Source: Silvimonas iriomotensis
GTDB taxonomy: Bacteria; Pseudomonadota; Gammaproteobacteria; Burkholderiales; Chitinibacteraceae
DNA: 64,000 nt
Assembly: GCF_014645535.1 (NCBI RefSeq)
Contig: NZ_BMLX01000001.1
Span: 551,169-615,168, forward strand
Reading direction: 5' to 3'
A model generated the notes under the pieces. It saw nothing but the letters and a program-made list of their open reading frames with translations, did not search any database and was not told the origin of the DNA. The translations under genes were made by a program, and so were the position numbers. Position 1 is the stretch's first letter. Each line of letters opens with the position of its first letter. Below are positions 1-9,588 of the stretch, one piece after another.

Positions 1-2
1 GT

Positions 3-599
3 AGCCGCAGCGCGCCGTTCCACCCGCACCATGAAGCCATGGGCGAGCGTGAGATCCCCATTGGCCGCGAGTTGTACATTGAACGCGAAGACTTTGCCGA
101 AGTGCCGCCGCCCAAATGGCAGCGCCTGACGCTGGGTGGCGAAGTGCGCCTGCGTTACTCGTACGTGATCAAGTGCGACGAAGTCATCAAGGATGCCGCG
201 GGCAATGTGGTGGAACTCAAGTGCTCGATCGACCCCGAGACGCTGGGCCAGAACCCGGTTGGCCGCAAGGTCAAGGGCGTGATTCACTGGATTGCCGCCC
301 ACCACGCCATCGAAGCCGAAGTGCGCCTGTACGACCGCCTGTTCACTGAAGCCCGTCCGGATGCGGTGCGTGGTGAAGATGGCGAATACGTTGACTTCAA
401 ACAGTTCATCAACCCGAACTCGCTCAAGGTCGTGACCGGTTATGTAGAACCGGCCGTGCGTGATGCGGCGCCGGAAACCCGCTATCAGTTTGAGCGTCTG
501 GGTTACTTTGTGACCGACCGCAAGGATCATGTGGCAGGTGGAAAACCGGTGTTCAACCGCACCGTCACCCTGCGCGATACCTGGGCCGCCAAAGAGTAA
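3..599 (+). CDS. glnS: Glutaminyl-tRNA synthetase, C-terminal part (5' truncated by window edge)
   Basis: Class I aminoacyl-tRNA synthetase that charges tRNA-Gln in the cytoplasm. The frame is open from base 3, so the gene starts before the window. What remains is about 198 codons of the C-terminal anticodon-binding beta-barrel region. It shows the GlnRS blocks [21 protein letters not shown] and [13 protein letters not shown], and ends [12 protein letters not shown], the usual end of bacterial GlnRS. The catalytic Rossmann domain (HIGH, KMSKS) lies outside. The gene stops with TAA and is followed by a strong terminator. The first in-frame ATG (base 39) is internal, not a start. Confidence 0.95.
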   Translation, partial: SRSAPFHPHHEAMGEREIPIGRELYIEREDFAEVPPPKWQRLTLGGEVRLRYSYVIKCDEVIKDAAGNVVELKCSIDPETLGQNPVGRKVKGVIHWIAAHHAIEAEVRLYDRLFTEARPDAVRGEDGEYVDFKQFINPNSLKVVTGYVEPAVRDAAPETRYQFERLGYFVTDRKDHVAGGKPVFNRTVTLRDTWAAKE

Positions 600-646
600 C
601 CAGCCAGACAAACAAACAATACCCAGGCGCGCCTGGTGCAGGAAAA

Positions 647-690
647 CTGCCGGGGCCGGTGATGACAAAACCGGCCCCGGCAGTTTGTTT
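647..690 (+). terminator. Rho-independent terminator after glnS
   Basis: A perfect 14-bp stem, CTGCCGGGGCCGGT (647-660) pairing with 670-683, has a 9-nt loop and is followed by TTTGTTT. It lies between the glnS stop and the next plus-strand gene. Confidence 0.85.
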
Positions 691-725
691 ATACAGAGCC
701 GATAATCCAGAAAACGGAGCAGGGG

Positions 726-1217
726 ATGACCACCAAACGTACTTTGCTGGCGCTGTTGCTGGCTGCCAGCGCATGGGCCGCACACGCTGCCGATGTGACG
801 ATTGAACCGGCTGATGACGCGCAGGACGCCGCCGCCCCGGCCGATGCCAGCGCAAAACTGCCTTTGCCGAAGACCATTTACCGTGGCCGCGTGGGCGAAG
901 CGCCGGTCCAGGTGGTGTTCGGTTTTCTGGGTGATCACGCCTCTGACGAAGTCGGCTTGTTCGATTACAGCAAGCTCACGCTGACCCAGCGTGCCAGCGG
1001 CAAAAACCTGCAACATGCCGAGATTGACGTCACCATGAACGGCGCCCTTGAAGCCTCGCGCAGCGCCTTGCGTTATCACCTGGTGCTCGATTACGCCGAC
1101 AAAACCTGGTTTATTTCGGCAGCCCGCCAGGACTGGCAATGCACCGGCGGCAAAGGCTGGACCCAACGGCCGTGTAAAACTGCTGCGCCCAAGCCTGAAG
1201 AACAATCCGCGCAATAA
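726..1217 (+). CDS. Small secreted protein of unknown function
   Basis: A 163-residue protein with a clear Sec signal peptide: basic start MTTKR, hydrophobic LLALLLAASAWAA, and probable cleavage after AHA at about residue 21. The mature part begins with an acidic Ala/Asp-rich stretch of about 20 residues, then a compact domain with alternating hydrophobics, and two cysteines near the end (WQCTGGKGWTQRPC) that could form a disulfide in the periplasm. It stands alone between the glnS terminator and hemE; GGAGCAGGGG just upstream of the ATG can serve as ribosome binding site. I do not recognise the family. Signal peptide and Cys pair are seen; location is inferred. Confidence 0.7.
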   Translation: MTTKRTLLALLLAASAWAAHAADVTIEPADDAQDAAAPADASAKLPLPKTIYRGRVGEAPVQVVFGFLGDHASDEVGLFDYSKLTLTQRASGKNLQHAEIDVTMNGALEASRSALRYHLVLDYADKTWFISAARQDWQCTGGKGWTQRPCKTAAPKPEEQSAQ

Positions 1218-1422
1218 TTGCAACCGTGCCCGGCAACAGTTCGGGCTTGGCATGCCGGGCCTGGCCCGGTATCATCCGTGCCCCCGCGTGCTGGCGCCCT
1301 GGTGGCGCTTTCTGATCACCATCGGGCACCGGCCCGCCGTTTGGCCCGGTGCGACAAGATGTTATCCTGCACGGCGCCGGCATGATCTGCCGGCCGTGGC
1401 CGGAACCAGAACAGGTTGAAAC

Positions 1423-2490
1423 ATGACTGCACAATTGAAGAACGACGTTTTCCTGCGCGCCCTGATGCGTGAACCGGTGCCGTACACCCCGGTATGGCTG
1501 ATGCGCCAGGCCGGCCGCTACCTGCCGGAATACCGCGCCACCCGCGCGCGCGCCGGCTCGTTCCTTAATCTGTGCAAGTCCAGAGACCTGGCCACCGAGG
1601 TCACGCTGCAGCCGCTGGAGCGTTTCCCGCTGGATGCTGCCATCCTGTTTTCAGACATCCTGACCGTGCCTGATGCCATGGGGCTGGGCTTGTCATTTGC
1701 AGAAGGCGAGGGCCCGCGTTTTGCCCACCCGCTGCGTGACGAAGCGGCAATCCGCAAGCTGGCGGTGCCGGATGTCGGTACAGAACTGCAATACGTGTTT
1801 GATGCCGTCAGTTCCATCCGGACTGCGCTGAATGGCCGCGTGCCGCTGATTGGTTTTTCCGGCAGCCCGTTCACCCTGGCCTGTTACATGATCGAAGGCA
1901 GCGGTTCTGACACCTACAGCAACGTCAAAACCATGCTGTACGATCGCCCGGACCTGTTGCACCACATCCTGGACGTGAACGCACGGACGGTGATCGATTA
2001 TTTGAATGCCCAGGTGGCTGCCGGTGCGCAGGCGCTGATGATTTTTGATACCTGGGGTGGCGCGCTGGCGGCGGGTAAATACCAGGAGTTCTCGCTGGCT
2101 TATATGCAGCGCGTGGTCCAGGGCCTGACGCGTGAAGCTGATGGTCGTCGCGTGCCGGTGATCCTGTTTACCAAGGGCGGCGGTCTGTGGCTGGAAAACA
2201 TGGCGGCCACCGGTTGCGATGCGCTGGGGCTGGACTGGACGGTTGATCTGGGCGCTGCACGTCAGCGGGTTGGCAGTCAGGTTGCCTTGCAAGGCAATTT
2301 TGACCCGGTTGCCCTGATGGCTTCCCCCGCCGCAATTGAAGCTGAAGTGGCGCGATTGCTGGCTTCTTATGGTTCAGGCACTGGCCATATCTTTAATTTG
2401 GGTCACGGAATTAGTCAGTTTACATCGCCGGATAATGTAAGCACTTTGGTAGAAAGCGTGCATAAGCTTTCAAAAGTCTATCACTCGTAA
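1423..2490 (+). CDS. hemE: Uroporphyrinogen III decarboxylase
   Basis: Removes four acetate carboxyls from uroporphyrinogen III to give coproporphyrinogen III in cytosolic heme synthesis. At 355 residues it has the family length. The N-terminal signature [16 protein letters not shown] gives the substrate-binding arginines (R28, R32), and the catalytic Asp is D78 in [11 protein letters not shown] (equivalent to human D86). The second signature, [16 protein letters not shown], and the C-terminal NLGHGI are present. The ATG is preceded by AACAGGTTGA. It is probably a single-gene unit, since an AT-rich gap of about 320 bp separates it from priA. Confidence 0.97.
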   Translation: MTAQLKNDVFLRALMREPVPYTPVWLMRQAGRYLPEYRATRARAGSFLNLCKSRDLATEVTLQPLERFPLDAAILFSDILTVPDAMGLGLSFAEGEGPRFAHPLRDEAAIRKLAVPDVGTELQYVFDAVSSIRTALNGRVPLIGFSGSPFTLACYMIEGSGSDTYSNVKTMLYDRPDLLHHILDVNARTVIDYLNAQVAAGAQALMIFDTWGGALAAGKYQEFSLAYMQRVVQGLTREADGRRVPVILFTKGGGLWLENMAATGCDALGLDWTVDLGAARQRVGSQVALQGNFDPVALMASPAAIEAEVARLLASYGSGTGHIFNLGHGISQFTSPDNVSTLVESVHKLSKVYHS

Positions 2491-2814
2491 TACTTCCGTC
2501 ATTTGCAGATTCTGGCTGGAACTGCCAAAGCGGCTTTGAAAGCAAAAGCTTGCAATATGTCTGTAGCATTTACTTATGCACACGGCAAAACAGGGATCAA
2601 ACCGCTTTGTCAAGCCCTGATGACAAGCAAGTGTCAAAACAATACAAATAACTTAAGTTGTTGATTTTATTTGTATTTTTATTTTGGTTTAAAAAATAGG
2701 CAATCCAGCCTACATCTTGTTGTAACGCGGGTTTCACAGAGTTTCCCGCAAGTTCTTCACAAAGTTATCCACAGAAGCTGTGGGTAGTTTTCCGTGGCAT
2801 ATTTTGGTGCCCCA
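2491..2814. other. AT-rich hemE-priA gap with DnaA boxes
   Basis: A non-coding gap with two exact matches to the DnaA box consensus TTATNCACA: TTATGCACA at 2574-2582 and TTATCCACA at 2765-2773. Two weaker ones flank the second: TTCTTCACA at 2753-2761 (one mismatch) and, inverted, TGTGGGTAG at 2779-2787 (two mismatches). Between the outer boxes lies a run very rich in A and T (about 2636-2698), unlike the rest of the window. This resembles an origin unwinding element, but it could equally be a DnaA-controlled promoter for priA or a DnaA-titrating site. The boxes are seen; the role is inferred. Confidence 0.5.
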
Positions 2815-5001
2815 ATGCCCGAAGTTTACTTACAAGTTGCGCTGGATGTGCCATTACAGCGCACGTTTGATTATCGCTTTGAAGGCGAATCGCCAATTGC
2901 CGGGCTCCGGGTGATCGTGCCATTTGGCCGCCAATTACTGTGCGGCGTGATTGTGCAGGTCAATTCAGAATTTGCGGGTACGGCCGGGCTGAAAGTAGAG
3001 CAGCTCAAATTGGTGCAAGAAGTGCTCTACGACATGCCGCCGCTGCCCCGGAATGTGCTGGCGCTGTGTCGTTTCTGTTCTGACTACTATGCATGGCCGC
3101 TGGGGCAAGTGATCTCTGCCGCGTTGCCCGGCGCATTTCGGCAGCCGCAAGCCTGGCAAGGCGGCAAAGAACTGGCGTGGTACGCCGCGGCTGATGCGGC
3201 CCGCCTGACTGAACACATCCCCGCCCGTGCCCACCGGCAACACGAACTGGCCCGGTTGCTCGCCGCGCCGCGCAGCCTGGATGAAATCCGTGCCGTTTCG
3301 CCCAGCGCCACCGCCTGGCTGAAAGCCTGGCTGGAACAAGAACTCGTATCTGAAGTAGACGCCCCCATGCCCACGCATGGCGCGCCTGTCACGCCGGCAT
3401 TGCCTGAACTCACTGAAGAACAGCGCACCGCGCTTGAACAACTGAACAGCGCAAAGGGCTTTGCACCTTTTCTGTTGTTTGGGGTGACTGGCAGTGGCAA
3501 AACCGAGGTTTACCTGCGCGCCATTGAACAACGGTTGGCGGCGGGTGGGCAGGTGCTGGTGCTGATTCCGGAAATCAACCTGACCCCGCAGCTTGAGGCG
3601 CGGTTCAAGGCGCGTTTTCCGCAAGAGATGATGGTCTCGCTGCATAGCGGCCTTGCCGACGGGGAGCGCACGCGCAACTGGCTGCTGGCCGCGCAAGGGC
3701 GTGCCCGTATTGTGCTGGGCACCCGCCTGGCGGTATTTGCCCCCATGCCCGATCTGGCGCTGATCGTGGTCGACGAAGAACACGATCTGTCTTACCGGCA
3801 GCAAGAGGGCTTCCGGTATTCCGCACGGGATGTGGCAGTCTACCGCGCGCACCAGGCGGGCGTGCCGATCATTCTGGGCAGCGCCACGCCCAGCATGGAA
3901 AGCTGGCGCAATATGCGTGAATCCCGCTACCGCTTGCTGACGCTCAAGCAGCGCGCGGTGACGGGCGCCAGGCCACCGCAAATCCAGCTTTTATCAACCC
4001 AGCAATTGCGCCTGTTTGACGGCCTGACCCAGAACGCCATCAATGCCATGCGTGACACGCTGGGGCAGGGTGGTCAGGTCCTGGTCTTTGTTAACCGGCG
4101 CGGTTATGCGCCGGTGCTGGCGTGCCATGAGTGCGGCTGGATCGCCAGTTGCAAGCGTTGTACCGCCCGGCTGGTGCTGCATCGGGAGGATCGCCGGCTG
4201 CGTTGCCACCATTGCGGCTGGGAGAGCCCGCCGCCGACGCATTGTCCGGATTGCGGCAACGCTGACCTGCAACCGCTGGGCTTTGGCACACAGCGGCTGG
4301 AAGAAGCACTGACGGGCTTGTTCCCCGACACGCCACCCCTGCGTATCGACCGCGACAACACCCGCCGCAAAGGCAGCCTGGATGCCATGTTGCAGCAAAT
4401 CCACAAAGGCGAAGCGCGCCTGCTGGTCGGGACGCAAATGATGGCCAAGGGGCACGATTTTGCCAACCTGCAACTGGTGGTGGTGCTCAATGCCGATGCG
4501 GGTCTGTTCTCGCTGGATTTTCGCGCGCAAGAGCGTTTGTACGCCCTTTTGCTGCAAGTGGCAGGCCGCGCCGGGCGGGCGGGGCAACCCGGCAAGGTGC
4601 TGATCCAGACCCGTTACCACGACGACCCGTTCTACCCGATGCTGATCTCCGGCGACTACGCCGCTTTTGCCGATCGCACCCTGCAAGAGCGCAAGGCCAC
4701 CGCGCTACCGCCGTTCTCCACCTGGGCCATGCTGCGGGCCGAAGCCAAAACCCTGCAGCGCGCCATGACTTTCCTGCGCGAAGTGCGCGAACGCTGGCGT
4801 GGTTTTCCAGGCTTGCAGCTGGCGCAACCCGTGCCTGCGCTCATGGTGCGCAAAGCCGGTTGGGAGCGAGCACAAGTCCTGATCTCCGCCCAGCGCCGGC
4901 CCGCCCTGCAAGCCGCATTGCGAGAGATGCTGGAACAACTGGGCACAGAAAAACACCCCGGCGTACGCTGGGCACTGGATGTTGATCCGGTGGATGTCTG
5001 A
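2815..5001 (+). CDS. priA: Primosomal protein N' (replication restart helicase)
   Basis: 3'-5' DNA helicase that recognises stalled forks and reloads the replisome. Walker A GVTGSGKTE is at about residues 222-231 and the DEEH box at about 320. After that comes the zinc domain inserted in the helicase core, with paired cysteine motifs (CHECGWIASCKRC, then CHHCGWE and CPDCG) that bind two zinc ions. Motif VAGRAGRAGQPG (motif VI) follows. The start is chosen at ATG 2815 (MPEVYLQVALDVPLQRTFDY), where the family's N-terminal DNA-binding domain begins; a GTG at 2794 would add seven residues and neither has a good Shine-Dalgarno. Length is 728, normal for PriA. DnaA boxes sit directly upstream. Confidence 0.96.
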   Translation: MPEVYLQVALDVPLQRTFDYRFEGESPIAGLRVIVPFGRQLLCGVIVQVNSEFAGTAGLKVEQLKLVQEVLYDMPPLPRNVLALCRFCSDYYAWPLGQVISAALPGAFRQPQAWQGGKELAWYAAADAARLTEHIPARAHRQHELARLLAAPRSLDEIRAVSPSATAWLKAWLEQELVSEVDAPMPTHGAPVTPALPELTEEQRTALEQLNSAKGFAPFLLFGVTGSGKTEVYLRAIEQRLAAGGQVLVLIPEINLTPQLEARFKARFPQEMMVSLHSGLADGERTRNWLLAAQGRARIVLGTRLAVFAPMPDLALIVVDEEHDLSYRQQEGFRYSARDVAVYRAHQAGVPIILGSATPSMESWRNMRESRYRLLTLKQRAVTGARPPQIQLLSTQQLRLFDGLTQNAINAMRDTLGQGGQVLVFVNRRGYAPVLACHECGWIASCKRCTARLVLHREDRRLRCHHCGWESPPPTHCPDCGNADLQPLGFGTQRLEEALTGLFPDTPPLRIDRDNTRRKGSLDAMLQQIHKGEARLLVGTQMMAKGHDFANLQLVVVLNADAGLFSLDFRAQERLYALLLQVAGRAGRAGQPGKVLIQTRYHDDPFYPMLISGDYAAFADRTLQERKATALPPFSTWAMLRAEAKTLQRAMTFLREVRERWRGFPGLQLAQPVPALMVRKAGWERAQVLISAQRRPALQAALREMLEQLGTEKHPGVRWALDVDPVDV

Positions 5002-5014
5002 TCGGCCCCAAAAG

Positions 5015-5042
5015 CAAAAAGCCCCGCATGCGGGGCTTTTTA
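5015..5042. terminator. Bidirectional terminator between priA and glnB
   Basis: A perfect 16-nt palindrome, GCCCCGCATGCGGGGC (5021-5036), is flanked by A5 on the left and T5 on the right. It can therefore stop transcripts from both the converging priA (+) and glnB (-). Confidence 0.9.
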
Positions 5043-5068
5043 TCGGGCGACGCCTAAGACCGGGCGGC

Positions 5069-5446
<378 letters not shown>

Positions 5447-5487
5447 TCAGGTGGCACTTGCCACGGTTCAATTCTAGCAGGTGGCGC

Positions 5488-6207
5488 TTACTGGCCGCCA
5501 AGCTTGATGGTGTGTCCGCTGCCCATACGGTCAAGCAGGCTGCTGAACAGCGCTTCTTTGCCCTTGGCCGGCGTGAATGTCAGCGAGCCCGTCGGGCCGT
5601 TGTTGCCGATCTCGCCATTACCGGTGATCGACAACAGGCCGCCCTGGGGCGAAATCTGCCAGTTCTGGGCGTTGCCGGCCTGATTGATGGTGATGACATA
5701 GTTGCCGAACGGATTGGCTTGCGGCGTCACCATCGAGGTTGCATCGGTCAGCTGCATATTGATCTGGTCCATATGCGTGGCGCTGATTTGCGGCGCGCGT
5801 ACCTGCAGGTGGCCACCCAGGCGAAAGGGCGACAGCATTTTGACCTGGGCGAACAAGGGCGCGGCGGGCATGTTCAGGGCCACTTGTTCCAGTTTCCAGC
5901 CGCTAAAGCCCAGTACGGCGCGGGCCTGGCCGGGCTCGTCGCCGTCTTTGGTGTTCAGTTGCCAGGCCAGTTGGCCGCGCAACAGGGCGGCGGGTTGCAG
6001 CGTCCAGCGTACATCCTGCAGTAACAGCTGATCGCCCAGGCCCAACTGACCGACGCGGCCGTTCCACAGCGAACCAGTGACGTCACCGGCCTTGACCGGG
6101 GCCGGGATGGCGCTGGCAAACAACACCACTGGCAGACGGAACAGAGCGAACAGCACAAACAGGGCAATCCCCAGCCACAGCAAAGGGTTTTTCAAACGGA
6201 CTTTCAT
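5488..6207 (-). CDS. gspN: Type II secretion system protein N
   Basis: 239-residue inner-membrane protein with one N-terminal transmembrane segment (about residues 9-31, LLWLGIALFVLFALFRLPVVL) and a periplasmic beta-rich domain. The stretch VTGSLWNGRVGQLGLG is the usual GspN landmark after the membrane anchor. It is an accessory of the type II secretion inner-membrane platform, and its exact role is poorly defined in the family. It overlaps gspM by four bases (ATGA-type), so the gspL-M-N genes are translationally coupled. Confidence 0.88.
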   Translation of the reverse strand: MKVRLKNPLLWLGIALFVLFALFRLPVVLFASAIPAPVKAGDVTGSLWNGRVGQLGLGDQLLLQDVRWTLQPAALLRGQLAWQLNTKDGDEPGQARAVLGFSGWKLEQVALNMPAAPLFAQVKMLSPFRLGGHLQVRAPQISATHMDQINMQLTDATSMVTPQANPFGNYVITINQAGNAQNWQISPQGGLLSITGNGEIGNNGPTGSLTFTPAKGKEALFSSLLDRMGSGHTIKLGGQ

Positions 6208-6677
6208 CGTTGCACCACCGCGGAAAAATGCACGACGCCATCGTTCTGGGCGCCGTTGGCATCAAAGTTCACCACATGGGCGCCGGTTTCACGCGGCAGG
6301 GCGCCGAGCAGATCAAGCACGTGGGTGAAATCCGCCTGAGGGGCGTCGATACGGATCTTGTTGTCAGGCAGTGCCTGCAAGTCAGCCTTGATGCCATGTT
6401 GTTGCAGGCTGGACGACACGGCCTGGCGCAGATCGTCCGTGCGGGCGACGGTGACGCCACCCTTGAGTAGCTGCAGGTCGTGTTGCATTTGTGCCAGTTG
6501 TGACTGTAACTGCGGCACGCGTTTATCCAGCTGCGCACGCTGCGTGACCAGCGGCTGCCACAGGCCTGTGTAAAGGATGGCGAACACGATCAAAGCGGCA
6601 CAGGCGCTGAGCATGGCGCGTTCACGCGCATTGCGGCCAAGCCAGAATTGTTGCGCGCGGGCGATGTACTGGTTCAT
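6204..6677 (-). CDS. gspM: Type II secretion system protein M
   Basis: 157-residue bitopic inner-membrane protein: short cytoplasmic N-terminus, membrane helix at about residues 23-42 (MLSACAALIVFAILYTGLW), a periplasmic coiled-coil-prone stretch rich in Gln/Leu (about 45-75), and a small ferredoxin-like domain. GspM pairs with GspL in the platform that links the secretion ATPase to the pseudopilus. It overlaps gspL by four bases upstream and gspN by four bases downstream. The C-terminal VNFDANGAQNDGVVHFSAVV fits the family. Confidence 0.9.
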   Translation of the reverse strand: MNQYIARAQQFWLGRNARERAMLSACAALIVFAILYTGLWQPLVTQRAQLDKRVPQLQSQLAQMQHDLQLLKGGVTVARTDDLRQAVSSSLQQHGIKADLQALPDNKIRIDAPQADFTHVLDLLGALPRETGAHVVNFDANGAQNDGVVHFSAVVQR

Positions 6678-7777
6678 TTCTGGCCCCCTTGCACGCGCAG
6701 AACAGTGTTGCCGACCGAGCCCGGCTGGGTATCGATCTTGAAGCCGGCGCCACTGAGTTTTTGCTGCAAGGCCGGGGCGTCGTTATTGGCCAGTTCCATT
6801 TGCAGCTGGCCGTTCTCAAACTGCAGGCGTTTCAAGTGTGCGCTGCCAGCAACGGCGTCAATCCGCTGCAGCATGGCAGTAAAGTCTGTGCCGGTACTGG
6901 CTGCGCCCTGGCCGGCGCCCGTGGCTTGCAACTGGCTTTGCAGTTGCAAGACCGGGTCAACAATCGGCGTGCCGGGGAAGGCGGCAGCAAAAGTCTGGCG
7001 CATCTCTCGCTGCAAGGCCGTGGCTTGCTGATGCAACTGCCACCAGTCCCACACGCTGGAGAGCGTCATGACCACCACCAGCGCGCCCAGAATCGCGGCG
7101 GTGCGCTTGAATTTTTTCGGGTCAAACGGCAGCGAGAGGCGCGGTGTCAGCTCGCCTTGCAGAATGTTGATGGCGCGCTCACGCGGTTTGTCGCCACAGA
7201 CATCCGGCCAGCGCGCCTGGTGTACGGATTGATCGGCCAGCCACTGGTCGGCAATGGCGGCGGCATCAAACCAGACGCTTTCATCCTGGCGCGCCAGCAA
7301 GACACCATCTTCGGTATCAAGGCGCTGCCAGTCTGCTTCAGCCGGCAGCAGGTCGGCCAGCGCCCATGCGGCGCGCACCACCATCCCCTGATTGAAGAAC
7401 AAGGCCAGCCATTGCTGCAGCCAGGCTTTCTCGCAGGCAATGACGCGCGTCTGGCCGTTGCCGGCCTCGCCAATGGCGAAATGGCGCGGCTGGCTGCCCA
7501 GCATGCGGTCATCAAGTGCGTGCGGCACCAGCGCGCGCAGTCTCTGCGGCGATTGTTTTGGCAAATCCAGCACATGCCATGAGTACGCGGCCGGCAATAA
7601 CACCAGTTCTACGGCAGGCGCGGCAGGCAGATGAGAGAGGCTGGCTTGTCCGGAGTACAACTTGCCTGTTGCATCAATGCCGCACCAGTGCACACGTGTA
7701 TCGGAAGACGCCGCGCCTGAAATCATCACGCGCAGCAAAACGGGGTCGGGAAAAGCAAGGCTCACGGATACGATCAC
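6674..7777 (-). CDS. gspL: Type II secretion system protein L
   Basis: 367-residue platform protein. The N-terminal cytoplasmic actin-like domain (about 1-220) recruits the GspE ATPase and includes the typical VLLPAAYSWHVLDLPKQSPQRLRALVPHALDD. A membrane helix follows at about 225-245 (ILGALVVVMTLSSVWDWW), then a periplasmic domain ending FKIDTQPGSVGNTVLRVQGG. It is the first gene of the gspL-gspM-gspN unit; gspC-K must lie elsewhere. The annotated ATG gives a slightly long leader, and ATG at 7726 is another possible start. The polygalacturonase at the far end of the window is the kind of protein such systems export, but no link is shown. Confidence 0.9.
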   Translation of the reverse strand: MIVSVSLAFPDPVLLRVMISGAASSDTRVHWCGIDATGKLYSGQASLSHLPAAPAVELVLLPAAYSWHVLDLPKQSPQRLRALVPHALDDRMLGSQPRHFAIGEAGNGQTRVIACEKAWLQQWLALFFNQGMVVRAAWALADLLPAEADWQRLDTEDGVLLARQDESVWFDAAAIADQWLADQSVHQARWPDVCGDKPRERAINILQGELTPRLSLPFDPKKFKRTAAILGALVVVMTLSSVWDWWQLHQQATALQREMRQTFAAAFPGTPIVDPVLQLQSQLQATGAGQGAASTGTDFTAMLQRIDAVAGSAHLKRLQFENGQLQMELANNDAPALQQKLSGAGFKIDTQPGSVGNTVLRVQGGQK

Positions 7778-7901
7778 TTGTCCAGGGCAAATGGGTACCC
7801 CGCGACAGGCGGGGAGTAGTTCAGGCCTACGTTTTACCTGAATAACCCGGCCGGAAGTATGACATAAAGCGCCAGGGCGAATAAAACCGCCCGGAGCGCG
7901 T

Positions 7902-7931
7902 TTGTTTTTCGTGCAACATATCCTTTATAAT
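7902..7931 (+). promoter_or_regulatory. Promoter of tRNA-Leu
   Basis: TTGTTT (-35, 7902-7907), an 18-bp spacer and a perfect TATAAT (7926-7931) lie about 95 bp ahead of the mature tRNA-Leu, with nothing else on the plus strand between. Confidence 0.65.
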
Positions 7932-8025
7932 CGCGGTTTGACCTGAATTTACGGACTGCGCGCGTCAGGCGCGTCGCGGCCGGTTGCCAGCGGCAAATGC
8001 CTTTTTGGCAGATTCAGTCCATAAA

Positions 8026-8110
8026 GCGAGCGTGGCGGAATTGGTAGACGCACTGGATTTAGGTTCCAGCGCTGTAAGGCGTGGGAGTTCGATTCTCCCC
8101 GCTCGCACCA
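8026..8110 (+). tRNA. tRNA-Leu (UAG anticodon)
   Basis: 85-nt type II tRNA with encoded CCA. Acceptor arms GCGAGCG (8026-8032) and CGCTCGC (8100-8106) pair perfectly. The anticodon stem CTGGA/TCCAG encloses the loop TTTAGGT (anticodon TAG, reading CUN codons). There is a long variable arm, and the T arm reads GGGAGTTCGATTCTCCC. Confidence 0.97.
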
Positions 8111-8207
8111 CAAGTTTTATTTTAGAGAGGCCCGGATTTCCCGGGTCGCCCTGGCCCAAGCGGTGCTTGTTGGCCGCACTGAATCAATGTGAAGGATGGA
8201 TCAACAC

Positions 8208-9521
8208 ATGCAAGCTCAACTGGAAACCCTGGGTGCGCTCGAACGTCGCCTCAGCTTCTCCGTACCGCGTGACCAGATTAATCAAGAGGTTAGCGCCCGT
8301 CTGAAGCGTGTCGCCAAGACTGCCCGTGTCGACGGTTTCCGTCCGGGCAAGGCCCCGATGAGCATCGTTTCGCAACAATATGGCTTCCGTGTTCAGGAAG
8401 AAGTCATGGGCGAAACCGTTGAGCGTTCGTTCGGCGAAGCCGTGCAAGAACAAAAGCTGAGCGTTGCCGGCTACCCGCGTTTCGAGCCGAAGGAAGGCTC
8501 TACCGCTGAAGGCGATTTCGAATTCGTTGCAACGTTTGAAGTTTACCCGGAAGTCGTTGTGGGCAAGCTGGACGGCATTGAAATCGAAAAGCCGGTGCTG
8601 GATGTCTCCGACGCCGAAATCGACAAGACGCTGGACATCCTGCGTCGCCAGCGTACCCGCTACGAGCGCGTAGAACGCGCTGCGGCTGACGAAGACCGCG
8701 TCATCATCGACTTCAAGGGCACCATTGATGGTGAGCCGTTTGAAGGCGGTTCGTCCGACAACTATGCTTTCCTGCTGGGCAAGGGCCAGATGCTGCCTGA
8801 GTTCGAAGCCGGCATTCGCGGCATGAAGGAAGACGAAACCAAGGACGTGGAAGTCAACTTCCCGGCCGATTATCACGGCAAGGACGTGGCTGGCAAAAAG
8901 GCCGTGTTCGCCATCACCGTGAAGAATGTTGCGCAATCCATCCTGCCGGAAGTGAACGCTGACTTTGCCAAGAGCCTGGGTATTGAAGATGGCGACGTGG
9001 CCAAGATGCGCGACGAAGTCAAATCCAACCTGGAACGCGAAGTCCGTTTCCGCCTGAAAGCCCGTGCCAAGGAAAGCGTGATGACCGCGCTGATCGACGC
9101 TACGCCGGTTGAATTGCCCAAGGCGCTGGTTGGTATGGAAATCGGTCGTCTGGCCGAGTCTGCACAAGCCGACTTGAAACAGCGCGGTATTGATCCCAAA
9201 TTGGTACCGTTCTCCCCGCAAATGTTCGAGGCACAAGCTCGTCGCCGCGTTCATCTGGGCCTCGTCCTGGCAGAAGTCGTCAAGGCCAACAGCCTTGAAG
9301 CCAAGCCGGAACAGGTCAAGGCCATCATCGAAGATCTGGCACAGAACTACGAAGACCCGGCTGACGTGGTGGGCTGGTACTATGAGCAACGTGACCGTCT
9401 GGCCGGCCCGGAATCCATGGCGCTGGAAGACAACGTTGTGGCGTTTGTGCAGTCGAAGGGCAAGACTGTCGAGAAGACTGTCTCCTTTGAAGAACTGATG
9501 GGCCAACAGCAACAAGCCTGA
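8208..9521 (+). CDS. tig: Trigger factor, ribosome-bound chaperone and peptidyl-prolyl isomerase
   Basis: Binds near the ribosomal exit tunnel and holds nascent chains. The order is an N-terminal ribosome-binding domain with the signature FRPGKAP ([12 protein letters not shown], about residues 42-53), a FKBP-type PPIase domain (about 150-240, [17 protein letters not shown] ... [13 protein letters not shown]), then the helical C-terminal substrate cradle. The start is ATG 8208 ([15 protein letters not shown]), because AAGGA at 8192-8196 stands about 11 bases upstream; the ATG at 8196 overlaps that Shine-Dalgarno. Length is 437. It heads the conserved tig-clpP-clpX-lon run. Confidence 0.96.
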   Translation: MQAQLETLGALERRLSFSVPRDQINQEVSARLKRVAKTARVDGFRPGKAPMSIVSQQYGFRVQEEVMGETVERSFGEAVQEQKLSVAGYPRFEPKEGSTAEGDFEFVATFEVYPEVVVGKLDGIEIEKPVLDVSDAEIDKTLDILRRQRTRYERVERAAADEDRVIIDFKGTIDGEPFEGGSSDNYAFLLGKGQMLPEFEAGIRGMKEDETKDVEVNFPADYHGKDVAGKKAVFAITVKNVAQSILPEVNADFAKSLGIEDGDVAKMRDEVKSNLEREVRFRLKARAKESVMTALIDATPVELPKALVGMEIGRLAESAQADLKQRGIDPKLVPFSPQMFEAQARRRVHLGLVLAEVVKANSLEAKPEQVKAIIEDLAQNYEDPADVVGWYYEQRDRLAGPESMALEDNVVAFVQSKGKTVEKTVSFEELMGQQQQA

Positions 9522-9539
9522 TCGGCCCGGATCCCCGGT

Positions 9540-9573
9540 TTTGGGTATCCGGCCAGGACGGCGGATACCCAAA
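9540..9573 (+). promoter_or_regulatory. Hairpin in front of the clpP ribosome binding site
   Basis: An 11-bp perfect inverted repeat, TTTGGGTATCC (9540-9550) with GGATACCCAAA (9563-9573), has a 12-nt loop. It ends about 4 bases before the GAAGAGG ribosome binding site of clpP. There is no T-run after it, so a terminator is unlikely. An mRNA processing or stability element, or control of clpP translation, is possible. Confidence 0.5.
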
Positions 9574-9588
9574 CTGAAGAGGAAAACC

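Noticed and set aside
7798-7814. Hairpin CCCCGC-GACAG-GCGGGG upstream of gspL
   Set aside because: Only 6 bp with no T-tract and no upstream gene on the minus strand that needs a terminator. It may be chance in GC-rich DNA.
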